From the NCBI RefSeq assembly GCF_016464705.1, contig NZ_JAEHOB010000005.1, positions 186,001-250,000 on the forward strand: a stretch of 64,000 nt of DNA. Direction: 5' to 3'. Of the stretch, positions 45,210-52,596 are shown piece by piece (position 1 is the first letter of the stretch; each line of letters begins with the position of its first letter). The notes below the pieces were generated by a model. It was not told where the DNA came from. It did no database searches and saw only the letters and a program-made list of their open reading frames with translations. The DNA comes from Qaidamihabitans albus. GTDB lineage: Bacteria; Actinomycetota; Actinomycetes; Mycobacteriales; Pseudonocardiaceae. Position numbers and translations under genes: made by a program.

Positions 45210-46301
45210 ATGTCACTCACCGCAGGGCCCGCGGACGCCACCGACCCGGTGCGGTCGCTGGACAACCAGCGCACCACGAGCATCAGCCCGCTGCTGTCAC
45301 CCGCCCTGCTGCGCCAGGAACATCCCCTCGACGCCGCGACCGCGAAGACGGTCGCGCAGGGCCGCGCCGACACGGTCGGCGTCCTCGACGGCCGCGACGA
45401 CCGGCTCACGGTCGTGGTCGGCCCGTGCTCCGTGCACGATCCGGCGGCGGCGCTCGACTACGCCCGCCAGCTCGCCGAGCACGCCGAGCGGGTGCGCGAG
45501 CAGTTGCACGTCGTCATGCGCGTCTACTTCGAGAAGCCGCGTACCACCCTGGGCTGGAAGGGCCTGATCAACGATCCCGACCTCGATGGCAGCTTCGCCG
45601 TCAACAAGGGCCTGCGCATCGCGCGGCAGCTGCTGCTCGACGTCTCGGCGCTGGGTCTGCCGGTGGGCTGCGAGTTCCTGGACCCGATCACCCCGCAGTT
45701 CATCGCGGACACGGTGAGCTGGGGTTCGATCGGCGCGCGCACAGCCGCGAGCCAGGTGCACCGCCAGCTCTGCAGCGCGCTCTCCATGCCGGTGGGGATC
45801 AAGAACTCCACCGACGGTGACGTGCAGGTGGCGGTGGACGCCACCCGGGCGGCCGCGGCGAGCCACGTGTTCGCCGGCATCAACGCCGACGGCCTCGCGG
45901 CGCTGCTCACCACCTCGGGCAACCCGGACTGCCACGTCATCCTGCGCGGTGGCACCGCGGGCGCCAACTACGACGCGGCCACGGTCGAGGAGACGCTGGG
46001 CAGGCTGCGCACCGCCGGGCTGCCCGAGCGGCTCATCATCGACGCCAGTCACGGCAACAGCGGCAAGGACCACGAGCGGCAGGCCGAGGTGGTCGGCGAC
46101 ATCGCCGGGCGCATCGCCGCGGGCGAGCGTGGCATCGTGGGCGTGATGCTGGAGAGCTTCCTCGAAGCCGGCCGCCAGGACCTGACCCTCGGCCGCGGCG
46201 GCGACCTGGCCTACGGCCGCAGCATCACCGACGCCTGCATGGACTGGCCGACGACCGCGGCCCTGCTCGACGAGCTCGCCGCTGCCGTACGCGCCCGGTG
46301 A
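45210..46301 (+). CDS. 3-deoxy-7-phosphoheptulonate (DAHP) synthase, class I
   Basis: 363 residues of the E. coli AroF/G/H type (class I alpha): VVVGPCSVHDP, VMRVYFEKPRTTLGWKGLINDP, GCEFLDPITPQ, SWGSIGARTAASQVHRQL, VGIKNSTDGD, ILRGG and IIDASHGNSGK, with metal ligands in the Cys and His blocks. It joins phosphoenolpyruvate and erythrose 4-phosphate, the first step of aromatic amino-acid synthesis. Homologues in mycobacteria at the equivalent locus are class II enzymes, so this is a different protein family in a similar neighbourhood. The ATG has GGAA about 10 nt upstream. It sits behind an aromatic leader peptide and hairpins. Confidence 0.94.
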   Translation: MSLTAGPADATDPVRSLDNQRTTSISPLLSPALLRQEHPLDAATAKTVAQGRADTVGVLDGRDDRLTVVVGPCSVHDPAAALDYARQLAEHAERVREQLHVVMRVYFEKPRTTLGWKGLINDPDLDGSFAVNKGLRIARQLLLDVSALGLPVGCEFLDPITPQFIADTVSWGSIGARTAASQVHRQLCSALSMPVGIKNSTDGDVQVAVDATRAAAASHVFAGINADGLAALLTTSGNPDCHVILRGGTAGANYDAATVEETLGRLRTAGLPERLIIDASHGNSGKDHERQAEVVGDIAGRIAAGERGIVGVMLESFLEAGRQDLTLGRGGDLAYGRSITDACMDWPTTAALLDELAAAVRAR

Positions 46302-46315
46302 CCAGCGCCGCCCGC

Positions 46316-46361
46316 CTCGTGAGTGCGTAACAGCGTTCTAACTCGTCTGCGCACTCACGAG
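46316..46361. repeat. Intergenic palindrome, copy 5
   Basis: 46 bp, outer arms CTCGTGAGTGCG and CGCACTCACGAG, centre TAACAGCGTTCTAACTCGTCTG. It lies 14 bp after the DAHP synthase stop and overlaps the end of the convergent exoribonuclease gene, whose last Ser codon and TGA are inside the repeat. Confidence 0.88.
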
Positions 46362-46849
46362 CGCTGGGCTCGGCGGGCGTCCTCGATGATCCGCCAGCGC
46401 TCGAGGTTGTGCCGCGCGTCGGCGAGCGCGTCGTGCGCATCGCCCGGCGGGTCGGGCAGCCGCGGCTTGCCCGCGTCCTCCCAACGCTGCCGAAGGTCGC
46501 GGGTGAACCGCGGCAACTGGCGTGGCAACGCGGGCATCGGGCCCCACAGCTGGGCCAGCGCGACGTGGTCGTAGGCGGCGAACCAGGCCCACAGCTCGAT
46601 CCCGCCGTGCGGCTTCCCGAAGAAGTCGAGCAGGTCCTGGCGGATCCGGTCGCGGCTGCGCCAGGCGGGGTCGGCGGGCGAGGGCAGCTTCGGCAGGACG
46701 TTCTCCCGTACCCACGGGCCTGCCTTGCCGGGGTCGAACTCGGTGGAGACCGCGTAGAACTCGTGGCCGCGCTCGTCCACGACACCTATCGAGACGAGGT
46801 CGATCGTCACGCCGTCCTCGATGAACTCGGTGTCGTAGAAGAAACGCAC
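46355..46849 (-). CDS. DEDD-type 3'-exoribonuclease (Rv2179c-like)
   Basis: 164 residues. The first catalytic acids are in FFYDTEFIEDG (Asp6, Glu8), then WAWFAAYDHVALAQLWG and the late HDALADARHN, an RNase-T/DEDD fold. It matches the family of Rv2179c, described as a 3'-exoribonuclease acting on poly(A)-like RNA ends. GTG 46849 has no ribosome site but a TACGGT -10 box lies 6 nt upstream, so the message is probably leaderless. The 3' end of the gene lies inside palindrome copy 5. Gene order resembles M. tuberculosis, where Rv2179c neighbours a DAHP synthase gene. Confidence 0.88.
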   Translation of the reverse strand: MRFFYDTEFIEDGVTIDLVSIGVVDERGHEFYAVSTEFDPGKAGPWVRENVLPKLPSPADPAWRSRDRIRQDLLDFFGKPHGGIELWAWFAAYDHVALAQLWGPMPALPRQLPRFTRDLRQRWEDAGKPRLPDPPGDAHDALADARHNLERWRIIEDARRAQRS

Positions 46850-46855
46850 CGGGGC

Positions 46856-46861
46856 ACCGTA
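46856..46861 (-). promoter_or_regulatory. -10 box of leaderless exoribonuclease gene
   Basis: Minus strand TACGGT, 6 nt before GTG 46849. Confidence 0.45.
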
Positions 46862-46877
46862 CTCGACCCCGGACGGG

Positions 46878-47639
46878 TCAACCGGCCTTGGTCTCCGGAA
46901 GCCGGTCGGCGTCCCGCGCGCGGGCCTGCGCAGGTACCGCCGACCGCACGCCGGCCTCCTCGGCGGCGAGCAGCTCCTTCGCCTTCGCGGCGTAGATGTC
47001 GACGTATTCCTGGCCGGACAGCTCCATCAGCGCGTACATGATCTCGTCGGTGATGGACCGCTCCACGAAGCGGTCGCCGGAGAGACCTTCGTAGCGGGAG
47101 AAGTCGAGCGGCCTGCCGAACCGGATCTCGAGCTTGCGCGGCCGCCACATCCTGGAGCCGATGGGGTTGACCTTCTCGGTGCCGATCATCGCGACCGGGA
47201 CCACCGGGGCCCTCGACTCCAGCGCGATCCGGGCGACGCCGGTCTTTCCCTTGTAGAGACGGCCGTCCGGGGAACGGGTGCCCTCCGGGTAGATGCCGAG
47301 CAGATGCCCCTCGCGCACCAGCCGGATCGCCGTGTCGAGCGCGGCCTGCGCGGCCGAGCCGCCGGAGCGGTCGATCGGGAACTGCCCCACGCCGCTGAAG
47401 AACCATTTCTTCAGCCGGCCCTTCACTCCTCTCTCCGTGAAGTATTCCTGCTTCGCGGGAAAGGTGACGCGTCGGCGGACGCGGAGCGGCATGAAGAAGG
47501 AATCGGCGACCGCGAGGTGGTTGCTCGCCAGAATCGCGCCCCCGCTGTCCGGGATGTTCTCCAGCCCGGAGACCTTCGCCGGCCAGAAGAGCCGGAGCAG
47601 CGGCCCGAGAAGCACGTACTTCATGAGGCGATACAGCAC
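46878..47639 (-). CDS. 1-acylglycerol-3-phosphate acyltransferase (PlsC-like)
   Basis: 253 residues. The acyltransferase signature is NHLAVAD (Asn40-His41...Asp46) and YPEGTRS at 117-123, with the membrane-associating start LMKYVLLGPLLRLFWP. The family adds a second acyl chain to lysophosphatidic acid or related glycerolipids at the membrane. It resembles Rv2182c by context. GTG 47639 has AGGAGGGG 8 nt upstream. It is followed on the same strand by the exoribonuclease gene, 28 bp apart. Confidence 0.9.
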   Translation of the reverse strand: MLYRLMKYVLLGPLLRLFWPAKVSGLENIPDSGGAILASNHLAVADSFFMPLRVRRRVTFPAKQEYFTERGVKGRLKKWFFSGVGQFPIDRSGGSAAQAALDTAIRLVREGHLLGIYPEGTRSPDGRLYKGKTGVARIALESRAPVVPVAMIGTEKVNPIGSRMWRPRKLEIRFGRPLDFSRYEGLSGDRFVERSITDEIMYALMELSGQEYVDIYAAKAKELLAAEEAGVRSAVPAQARARDADRLPETKAG

Positions 47640-47830
47640 CGCGTCAACCCCTCCTCCTACCGGAACCCCGCACCCGATCGATCAGCCTACGAAGCGCGAC
47701 CGGCCGTGCACAACACCAGGTCCCCGCTTGCCGCGGCCCGGCGACCGATGTCACAACGTGGCCGGGGGCGCACGTGCCCCGGCGACCGTGCGACGATGGG
47801 AACAACAGCTCAACGGGAGGGCGATCGGGC

Positions 47831-48592
47831 ATGCCTGTGCTCGTCGGCGCGGAGCCGTTCTCGCACACCGGTTCCACCGAGACCGGGGTGCTGCTGTGTC
47901 ACGGTTTCACCGGCTCGCCTGCGAGCATCCGCCCGTGGGGCGAGCACCTCGCCGAAGCCGGTTACACCGTCCGCGGGCCACGGCTGCCCGGGCACGGCAC
48001 GACGTGGCAGGAGCTCAACCGCACACGGTGGACCGACTGGTACGACTGCGTCCGTGCCGAGTTCGACGCGCTGGCAGGCACGTGCGAGTCGGTGTTCGTG
48101 TTCGGGCTGTCGATGGGCGGCACGCTGACGCTGCGGCTCGCCCAGCAACTCGGCGACGCCGTCGCCGGGATCGCGCTCGTCAATCCCTCCGTGCTGACCC
48201 TGCGCCGGGACGCCCGGCTGCTCCCGGCGCTTGCGCCGGTGCTGCCGTCGGTCAAGGGGGTCGGAGACGACATCGCCAAGCCGGGTGTCACCGAGCTCGC
48301 CTACTCCCGGACACCGGTGCGCGCGGCGGCCAGCCTGGCGCAGCTGTGGAAGCTGGTCCGCCAGGACCTGCACAAGGTGACCCAGCCACTACTGCTGATG
48401 CACTCGGTCGTTGACCACGTCGTGGAGCCGGTGAACTCGCGGATCATCGCCGACGGCGTGCGCAGCAGGCAGTTCAGTGAGGTCCTGCTGCGAGACAGCT
48501 ACCACGTGGCGACACTGGACAACGACGCCGAACTGATCTTCGAGCGCAGTGTGGACTTCGTGCAGACCGTCGGACAGGTTGGTGCCCGATGA
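47831..48592 (+). CDS. Alpha/beta-hydrolase (carboxylesterase)
   Basis: 253 residues. GVLLCHGFTGSP (oxyanion region), nucleophile elbow GLSMGG with Ser94, acid in HSVVDHVVEP and His in DSYHVATLD make a complete triad. It resembles monoglyceride lipase/carboxylesterase Est30-type enzymes, and by position Rv2183c-like neighbours of the plsC gene, so lipid or ester turnover is likely. ATG 47831 has GGGAGGG about 8 nt upstream. The stop overlaps the next gene start (ATGA). Confidence 0.9.
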   Translation: MPVLVGAEPFSHTGSTETGVLLCHGFTGSPASIRPWGEHLAEAGYTVRGPRLPGHGTTWQELNRTRWTDWYDCVRAEFDALAGTCESVFVFGLSMGGTLTLRLAQQLGDAVAGIALVNPSVLTLRRDARLLPALAPVLPSVKGVGDDIAKPGVTELAYSRTPVRAAASLAQLWKLVRQDLHKVTQPLLLMHSVVDHVVEPVNSRIIADGVRSRQFSEVLLRDSYHVATLDNDAELIFERSVDFVQTVGQVGAR

Positions 48593-49074
48593 GCAGGATG
48601 TCAGGCGCGGACGGGCCGGAGGACGTCGACGCCACCTTCGAGCAGATCGTCGCCGACCTGCGCGCGCAGGGGGTGGGTGACAGGGGGACGACGCCCACCG
48701 AGCCGGACCGGGACGACCCGCCGCCCGAGCAGGCGGCGCCTGCCGGGCCCGCGAGCACCGGCTGGCGCGAGACCGGGACCGGCTGGGACGAGACGATGTT
48801 CGGCAGCGATCCCGCCGACGTGGACGACGAGGAGCACTTCGTCCCGCCGGAGCCCCCGCCGCTGCCGAAGCCGCGTAAGGGCGCGTTCATCGTGCTGCTG
48901 TTCTTCGTGCTGGGACTGCTGTTGCTCATCGCGCCCGGCGTGATCGGGCTGAGCGGCACCGTCGGCATGGCGCTCGGGATGCTCGCGCTGGCCACCGGGC
49001 TCGCGCTGCTCCTGCTGCGCGTCCGGCAGGGTCCGCCCGACGGCGCCGACCCCGGCAACGGCGCCCAGGTCTGA
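48589..49074 (+). CDS. Conserved acidic membrane protein
   Basis: 161 residues. A cytoplasmic acidic, proline-rich N-terminal 95 residues (two WDET-like spots: GWRETGTGWDETMFGSDP) precedes two membrane segments (FIVLLFFVLGLLLLIAPGVIG; GMALGMLALATGLALLLL). I do not know its function. It is translationally coupled to the esterase gene (ATGA overlap), so it likely belongs to the same membrane-lipid process. A palindromic repeat starts 10 bp after the stop. Confidence 0.75.
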   Translation: MSRMSGADGPEDVDATFEQIVADLRAQGVGDRGTTPTEPDRDDPPPEQAAPAGPASTGWRETGTGWDETMFGSDPADVDDEEHFVPPEPPPLPKPRKGAFIVLLFFVLGLLLLIAPGVIGLSGTVGMALGMLALATGLALLLLRVRQGPPDGADPGNGAQV

Positions 49075-49084
49075 AAGCACTGCA

Positions 49085-49150
49085 TTGTGCCTGGTCACCT
49101 CTCGTGAGTGCGCACGCGAGTTAGAACACGGCTCCTCACTCACGACCGGT
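49085..49150. repeat. Intergenic palindrome, copy 6 (with extended flank)
   Basis: Core 49101-49145 with outer arms CTCGTGAGTG and CACTCACGA and inner GCGAGTTAGAACACG; flanks TTGTGCCTGGTCACCT (left) and CCGGT (right). The left flank plus CTCGTGAGTGCG is identical, over 28 bp, to the reverse complement of copy 4. It sits between convergent genes. Confidence 0.88.
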
Positions 49151-49158
49151 GAGCGCCC

Positions 49159-50034
49159 TCACGGTTCCCGGAGCAGGTCCAACAGTGCCGCCGGGCCGAT
49201 CACCTCGGAACCCACGTCGCGGACCCGCTCACGCAGCGCCCGGTCCGCGGTCACGACGACGACGTGATCATGCGGGCGCGCGGCACGCGCCTCCCTGGCG
49301 GTGCGCACGATCGTCGTGTCCCCGTCGTGCTCGGCCGCGACGACCTCGACGTGCTCGGTCGGCTCGGTCGCCCGAGCCTGCCCCTCCACCACGAGCACCA
49401 CGCGGGGCCACCAGCACCAGTGACGGCCGTGGGCCAGTGCGACGTCCGGGGCACGGACGCCCCGGTGCACGAGCGGCGCCAGCCGGTCCCGCAGCCGCTC
49501 GGCGGCTCCCGCGCGGTCGCGCCACCAGCCGTCCGGCCGGGAGCCGACCACGTTGGCGGCGTCCACCACCAGCACGAGCTCCCGGTCGAGCTGCGCCCGC
49601 AGCTCCGGCCACGCCGCGGCGAAGTCGTGGTGCAGCGGGTAGTCCGCCACCTCTCCGGCAGGCACCCAGCGCAGGTCGGTGCTCTCCGGGTTGGCCACGC
49701 GCGCCCGCACCGGCTCCCGGACGGTCGCCAGCACGGTCGTGTAGCTCCAGGTCCCGTGATCGACGCTGGAGGAGGCCAGCACGCGTACCGCGGCGCGCGG
49801 CACCGCCGTCTCCTCCTCGGTCTCCCGGAGCGCGGCCTGCTCGGCGGTCTCGGTGGACTGCACGGCGCCACCCGGCAGGGCCCAGGTACGGCCGTGATGG
49901 GTCCACCACGCGCGGCGCTGCAGCAGCACCCCGCGCCGCGGGTCGGTCAGCAGCAGGCCGGCGGCTCCGTGCAGGCCCCAGTGCCGGCTCCCGCACGCAC
50001 AGCTGACGAACCCGTCACCGTCCCCGAGCAGCAT
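49159..50034 (-). CDS. NUDIX hydrolase fused to a NYN/PIN-like domain
   Basis: 291 residues in two parts. Residues 1-150 are a NUDIX hydrolase with Nudix box GGAVQSTETAEQAALRETEEET at 55-76 (REUXEE core intact; the usual Gly after EE is not present) and an N-terminal CACGSRHWG. Residues 151-291 resemble a NYN/YacP-like nuclease fold: ELVLVVDAANVVGS (Asp158 and Asn161), then HVVVVTADRALRERV. A nucleotide hydrolase joined to a putative RNase is unusual; RNA or nucleotide sanitation is a reasonable guess. ATG 50034 follows a TAGGCT -10 box by 6 nt with no ribosome site. Confidence 0.82.
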   Translation of the reverse strand: MLLGDGDGFVSCACGSRHWGLHGAAGLLLTDPRRGVLLQRRAWWTHHGRTWALPGGAVQSTETAEQAALRETEEETAVPRAAVRVLASSSVDHGTWSYTTVLATVREPVRARVANPESTDLRWVPAGEVADYPLHHDFAAAWPELRAQLDRELVLVVDAANVVGSRPDGWWRDRAGAAERLRDRLAPLVHRGVRAPDVALAHGRHWCWWPRVVLVVEGQARATEPTEHVEVVAAEHDGDTTIVRTAREARAARPHDHVVVVTADRALRERVRDVGSEVIGPAALLDLLREP

Positions 50035-50040
50035 CCGGCC

Positions 50041-50046
50041 AGCCTA
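50041..50046 (-). promoter_or_regulatory. -10 box of leaderless NUDIX gene
   Basis: Minus strand TAGGCT, 6 nt before ATG 50034. It implies separate transcription from the upstream glucokinase gene. Confidence 0.45.
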
Positions 50047-50058
50047 AGCGGTGGCTGG

Positions 50059-51015
50059 TCAGCCCGTGCCGACGGCGCGCTCCTCCCTCGCCAGGGTCGC
50101 CGCACCGACGATCGTGGTCTCGTCCCCGAGCTGGGCGGTGCGGATCCTGGCCAGCGGGCGGTGCCCCGCGCCGGTGATCGCGGCCGCGTAGTGCTCGCGC
50201 GCCTCGTCGAGGAACAGCGGCGCCGACTCGGAAACGCCCCCCGCGATGACCACGACCTCCGGGTCGTACACGTCGGCGACCAGGGCGAGGCCCTCACCGA
50301 GCCAGCGCGCCAGCTCAGCCATCGCGCGCTTGGCGATCGGGTCGCCGTCGCGGGCCGCTCCCGCGACCCGCCTGCCGGTGACCGAACCCGGATCGCCCGC
50401 CACCTCCCTGGCGAGCACGGTCGAGCGGCCGGGATGCCGGGCCAGCAGCTCGACCGCGGTCGCCGCGAGCGCGGTGCCGCTGCAGTAGCGCTCCCAGCAG
50501 CCGTACTTCCCGCACGAGCAGGCCCGGCCGCCCGGCAGCACGCACAGGTGGCCGAGTTCGGGCGCCACGCCGTGGCCGCCGCGGAACAGATCCCCGTCCA
50601 GCAGCAGTCCGGCGCCGATCCCGGTGCCGATCGCGATCAGCGAGACCACCCGCGCGCCCCGCGCCGCGCCGAAGCGGTGCTCGGCGACGGTGGCCGCGTT
50701 GGCGTCGTGCTCCAGCCTGACCGGCAGGCCGACGCGCTTGGCGATCCGGTCGGCGACCGGTGCGGCCCGCCACGCCAGGTGCGGCGCGAACATGACCGAG
50801 CGCAGGTCCGGCCGGACGAACGCGGCAACGGCCAGCCCCACGGCGCCCACCTCGTGCCGGTTGCGCAGCTCCTCCACCACGCCGGTGATCGCGTCCTCCA
50901 GCGCCAGCTCGTCACCGGGTGTGCCCACCCTCGACGTGTCGAGCAGCGCACCCCGCTCGTCCACGACGCCCGCGCGCACGCTCGTGCCGCCGACATCGAC
51001 CCCGATCGCCAGCAC
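50059..51015 (-). CDS. glk: ROK-family glucokinase
   Basis: 318 residues. ATP-binding GVDVGGTSVRAG at 5-16, LEHDANAAT, GTGIGAGLLL, the ROK glucose/zinc block ELGHLCVLPGGRACSCGKYGCWERYCSG with its CxCGxxGCxE zinc ligands, and VIAGGVSE. It phosphorylates glucose to glucose 6-phosphate and in streptomycetes the homologue also signals carbon repression. GTG 51015 directly abuts the stop of the upstream hypothetical gene. It is the end of a run from the ArsA-like gene, with glycolysis genes nearby. Confidence 0.93.
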   Translation of the reverse strand: MLAIGVDVGGTSVRAGVVDERGALLDTSRVGTPGDELALEDAITGVVEELRNRHEVGAVGLAVAAFVRPDLRSVMFAPHLAWRAAPVADRIAKRVGLPVRLEHDANAATVAEHRFGAARGARVVSLIAIGTGIGAGLLLDGDLFRGGHGVAPELGHLCVLPGGRACSCGKYGCWERYCSGTALAATAVELLARHPGRSTVLAREVAGDPGSVTGRRVAGAARDGDPIAKRAMAELARWLGEGLALVADVYDPEVVVIAGGVSESAPLFLDEAREHYAAAITGAGHRPLARIRTAQLGDETTIVGAATLAREERAVGTG

Positions 51016-51438
51016 CTACGGCCCCCAGTCGCGCCGCGGACGGACGGCGATGTGCTGCACCCGGAGCGGCCGCTCCGGTGCCGGGCCGTCCTCCGCCGGT
51101 GCGGGCCGGAAGCCCGGCATGTGCACGCCCTCCTGCGGTTCCCAGCGGTCGGCCAGCACTGCGCGCAGCAGCGCGACGAGCTGCGCCGCCTGCTCGAACA
51201 GCCGGGCGGCGAACTCGGGCCGCTCGCCGCGCACGACCGCGACGATGGCGCACAGTGGGCACCAGCCGCAGCCGCCCGCGTCGTGCTCCTGTTCGCCGGT
51301 GCCCGCACCCTCCCCGGTGGCGCCGTGACCCGCCGCCACGACGCCGTCCAGCCAGGGGGCCGCGCGCTCGACGACCATCTCGACGAGCAGCCGGATCTCC
51401 TCGGCGAGGCTCGCGCTGCCCTCCTCGTATGAGGTCAT
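51016..51438 (-). CDS. Conserved hypothetical protein with CxxC motif
   Basis: 140 residues. Helical N-terminus (SLAEEIRLLVEMVVERAAPWLDGV), a cysteine cluster GGCGWCPLCAIV (possible metal site), and a helical C-terminal half. I do not recognise the family. It is coupled on both sides: its ATG overlaps the ArsA-like gene stop (ATGA) and its stop abuts the glucokinase start. That suggests a role linked to the ArsA-like ATPase rather than to glycolysis, but this is inference. Confidence 0.72.
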   Translation of the reverse strand: MTSYEEGSASLAEEIRLLVEMVVERAAPWLDGVVAAGHGATGEGAGTGEQEHDAGGCGWCPLCAIVAVVRGERPEFAARLFEQAAQLVALLRAVLADRWEPQEGVHMPGFRPAPAEDGPAPERPLRVQHIAVRPRRDWGP

Positions 51439-52595
51439 GCGGTCCTTTCCAGATGCACCAGCAGGCCGCGGGCGTCCGACTCGGCACCGGTGACCCGGCA
51501 GGGCCGCAGCGGCCCGGGCAGCGCCACGAGCCGCCGGAAACCGTCCACCGTGACGGCCAGGTCGTCGTCGACGCGGGCCAGGTCCACGGCGGCGTCCCGG
51601 CCGAGGGGAAGGGCTATCCGCAGGTCGAAACCACTCTCCGTCTCGGAGACGTCGAGCAGCGGGGTGGCCGGTCCGCCCGCACCGCCGAGCGGATCCGCGT
51701 CGCCGTAGAGCTCCCTGGCGATCTCCAGCAGGGCGGGCAGGCCAACCGGCTCGGCCGCCCGGTGCTCGACCGAGCGCAGCATGCCCTCGGCGGGCCCCGA
51801 CCGCCGGAGCTCGGCGAGCACCGCCTCCTGCTCGTTGCGCCGCGTGCGCAGCCACGAAGCCGCGGAGCCACGCCACAACCCGGGTGCGGGCATCAGCCGG
51901 TTCGCGATCATGCCGTCGACGCGGATGCCGCGCAGCGCCAGCGAGGTCAGCGTGCGGCGGGTCTCCGCGACCACCATCCGCTCGGGCGTCAGCACCAGCC
52001 GCACGGTGGTCACCGCGGGGTCGGTCAGCAGCGTGCGCAGGCCGTCCACATGCGCGGCGAGGCGCTCGACGGACTCGGCGACGCCGCTCCACGCCCCGGC
52101 GGCGCGGGCCATCCAGCCGCGCCTGCCGAACGCGCGGCCGGCGTAACCGGCGACGGCCTCGGGCAGCGCGAGCAGGCGCAGCGTCTCCGCGGTCGGGCCA
52201 CAGTCGACGATCACGCTCTCCCACGGCCCGGTCTCGGCGAGCCGCCGGACCTCGGTGAGGGCGAGCAGCTCGTCGACCCCGGGCAGCACGGTCAGCTCCT
52301 CGGCGTCGAGCGCGTCGATCCCGGCGCCGGTCAGCGCGGAACGCAGCTGGACGCGCAGCGTCGCCCAGACGTTGTCGACCAGGGTCCGCGCGTCGACCTG
52401 TGCCCCGTGCAGGCAGCTGTCGACTTCCGCGGGTTCGGCGGCCAGCGGCAGGCCGAACGCGTCGCCGAGGGAGTGCGCGGGGTCGGTGGACACGACGAGC
52501 GTCTTGCTGCCCCGCGCCGCGAGACCCGCGGCCGTGGCCGCGGCGAGCGTCGTCTTCCCGACGCCCCCCTTGCCGGTGAACAGCAGGACTCGCAC
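51435..52595 (-). CDS. ArsA/GET3-like P-loop ATPase
   Basis: 386 residues. Deviant Walker A GKGGVGKTT at 8-16, VVSTDPAHSLGDAFG (switch region) and VIVDCGPTAETLRLLALPE. It belongs to the ArsA-like group of actinobacteria (Rv2184c by context) and not to arsenite pumps: no ArsB or ArsR is near and the single ATPase domain has no arsenite cysteines visible. Relatives may sort or chaperone membrane proteins. It starts at GTG 52595 one base after the stop of the upstream SRPBCC gene, and is coupled to the downstream hypothetical gene. Confidence 0.9.
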   Translation of the reverse strand: MRVLLFTGKGGVGKTTLAAATAAGLAARGSKTLVVSTDPAHSLGDAFGLPLAAEPAEVDSCLHGAQVDARTLVDNVWATLRVQLRSALTGAGIDALDAEELTVLPGVDELLALTEVRRLAETGPWESVIVDCGPTAETLRLLALPEAVAGYAGRAFGRRGWMARAAGAWSGVAESVERLAAHVDGLRTLLTDPAVTTVRLVLTPERMVVAETRRTLTSLALRGIRVDGMIANRLMPAPGLWRGSAASWLRTRRNEQEAVLAELRRSGPAEGMLRSVEHRAAEPVGLPALLEIARELYGDADPLGGAGGPATPLLDVSETESGFDLRIALPLGRDAAVDLARVDDDLAVTVDGFRRLVALPGPLRPCRVTGAESDARGLLVHLERTA

Positions 52596-52596
52596 G

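Noticed and set aside
51435-52595. Arsenite pump ATPase
   Set aside because: It is a single-domain ArsA-like protein without arsenic genes or arsenite cysteines around it; the neighbours point to a Rv2184c-like role.
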